Shown here: piece after piece, positions 63,560 to 64,000 of the stretch
How positions within the stretch are numbered: position 1 is the first letter of the stretch
How the letters are laid out: every line of letters starts with the position of its first letter
DNA from: Conexibacter sp. CPCC 205762
GTDB lineage: Bacteria; Actinomycetota; Thermoleophilia; Solirubrobacterales; Solirubrobacteraceae
Assembly (NCBI RefSeq): GCF_030646155.1
Contig: NZ_JAUTDN010000012.1
Location: 58,729 to 122,728 of the forward strand
DNA length: 64,000 bases
Direction of reading: 5' to 3'
Made by a program: the position numbers and the translations under genes
Notes under the pieces: model-generated
What the model saw: only the letters and a program-made list of their open reading frames with translations
Databases searched by the model: none
What the model was told of the DNA's origin: nothing

Positions 63560-64000
63560 ATGGGTACCGTGCGCGGGGTGTCAGCCGATCGCTCGGAGAG
63601 GGACGCACCGCCGCTGGTCGGCCGGGAGCCGCAGCTCGCGGCCGGCGTCGAGCTGCTCGACACGATCCGTCGTGGCAGGCCGGCGCTGCTGGAGCTGGTC
63701 GGCGAGGGCGGGATCGGCAAGACGGCGCTCGCCGCAGCGGTCGCGGCGCGGGCGGCCGAGCGCGGCGCGCGCGTGCTGCGGGCACGCGCGGCGGCGTTCG
63801 AGCGCGACGTGCCCTATGCGCTCTGGATCGCGCTGCTCGACGAGCCGGCCGAGGCGCTCCCGCCGCAGGCGCTCGACGCGCTCGGCCCCGAGCGGCTGCG
63901 CGCGCTGGCGCGGCTGCTGCCGGGAGTGGCGGGGGCGGCGGGTGCGGGCGCGGCGGGCGAGGGCGGCGTGAGCGCGGCGGGCGGGGCTGGCGCGGGCGTG
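63560..64000 (+). CDS. AAA-ATPase regulator, probably LuxR/LAL type (5' part, cut by window edge)
   Basis: The frame is open from ATG 63560 (or GTG 63578) to the window end, 147 codons. It begins PLVGREPQLAAGVELLD and has a Walker A GEGGIGKTALA (about residue 52), the layout of large LuxR-type (LAL/MalT-like) regulators and related AAA proteins. The usual C-terminal helix-turn-helix would lie beyond the window. Divergent from the cupin gene across an inverted repeat. Confidence 0.75.
   Translation, partial: MGTVRGVSADRSERDAPPLVGREPQLAAGVELLDTIRRGRPALLELVGEGGIGKTALAAAVAARAAERGARVLRARAAAFERDVPYALWIALLDEPAEALPPQALDALGPERLRALARLLPGVAGAAGAGAAGEGGVSAAGGAGAGV

Overview
The window is very G+C-rich DNA (clearly above 70% by eye), densely packed with genes, many of which start at GTG or TTG or overlap the previous stop codon by 1-10 bases. 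Together with the gene content (many Solirubrobacter/Conexibacter-type secreted proteins with Ig-like, collagen-like and beta-propeller parts, CUT-type sugar importers, AsnC/TetR/GntR regulators) this suggests a soil actinobacterium of the Thermoleophilia/Solirubrobacterales kind. That placement is inference, because no rRNA or marker gene is present. No tRNA, insertion sequence, prophage or CRISPR array was seen, and no gene-free stretch exceeds about 200 bases.

Layout. 21-6680: aldehyde dehydrogenase, RbsA/RbsC-type sugar importer with lipoprotein receptor, 2-keto-3-deoxygluconate (KDG) kinase and KDPG aldolase. 6767-12347: two large secreted proteins, probably polysaccharide-active, sharing an Ig-like, collagen-like and C-terminal module. 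12319-17486 (minus): a fully overlapping four-gene operon of a Tat-exported protein, a trypsin-fold protease, a polyprenyl diphosphate synthase, and a geranylgeranyl-reductase-like flavoprotein fused to what looks like a catalytically dead prenyl-synthase domain. 17617-19749: secreted propeller/PKD protein. 19790-25019: Lrp-type regulator divergent from leucine/valine-type dehydrogenase and fused indolepyruvate:ferredoxin oxidoreductase (amino-acid catabolism). 25183-38076: glycerate kinase divergent from hydrolase and two peptidase genes, a TetR regulator, a Dpp/Opp-type transporter and a tartrate/D-malate-type dehydrogenase; shared operators tie these together. 38146-41187: second Lrp-type gene, then TetR plus DrrAB-type efflux. 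41272-56671: hexuronate/pectin locus with oxidoreductases, two mannonate-dehydratase paralogues, uronate-dehydrogenase-like protein, CUT1 importer, lactonase, GntR repressor and two exported beta-helix proteins. 56726-64000: an orphan gene, a secreted RHS-like protein with a possible toxin tip and a membrane-anchored neighbour, a secreted propeller protein, a cupin, and the start of a LuxR/AAA-type regulator cut by the window edge.

How it works together. Exported beta-helix and lectin-like proteins probably release uronic-acid oligomers. The CUT1 importer and the RbsABC-type importer take up products. The 41-52 kb enzymes convert hexuronates towards KDG, and KDG kinase plus KDPG aldolase at 5-6.7 kb complete the route to pyruvate and glyceraldehyde 3-phosphate. 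Three copies of a near-palindrome (CTGATATATTAG-like) in front of the Gfo/Idh/MocA gene, the CUT1 receptor gene and the GntR/uxuA divergon define a local regulon. A separate GTCAA-N5-TTGAC operator links glycerate kinase and the hydrolase/peptidase genes with the TetR gene and the peptide-type importer whose last gene is a tartrate-type dehydrogenase, suggesting uptake and breakdown of a tartrate- or malate-containing conjugate.

The most novel-looking items are the reductase/dead-prenyl-synthase fusion beside an intact prenyl synthase, the TetR-linked conjugate pathway with its cluster of tandem-repeat expansions, and the RHS-like protein with its coupled small membrane protein.
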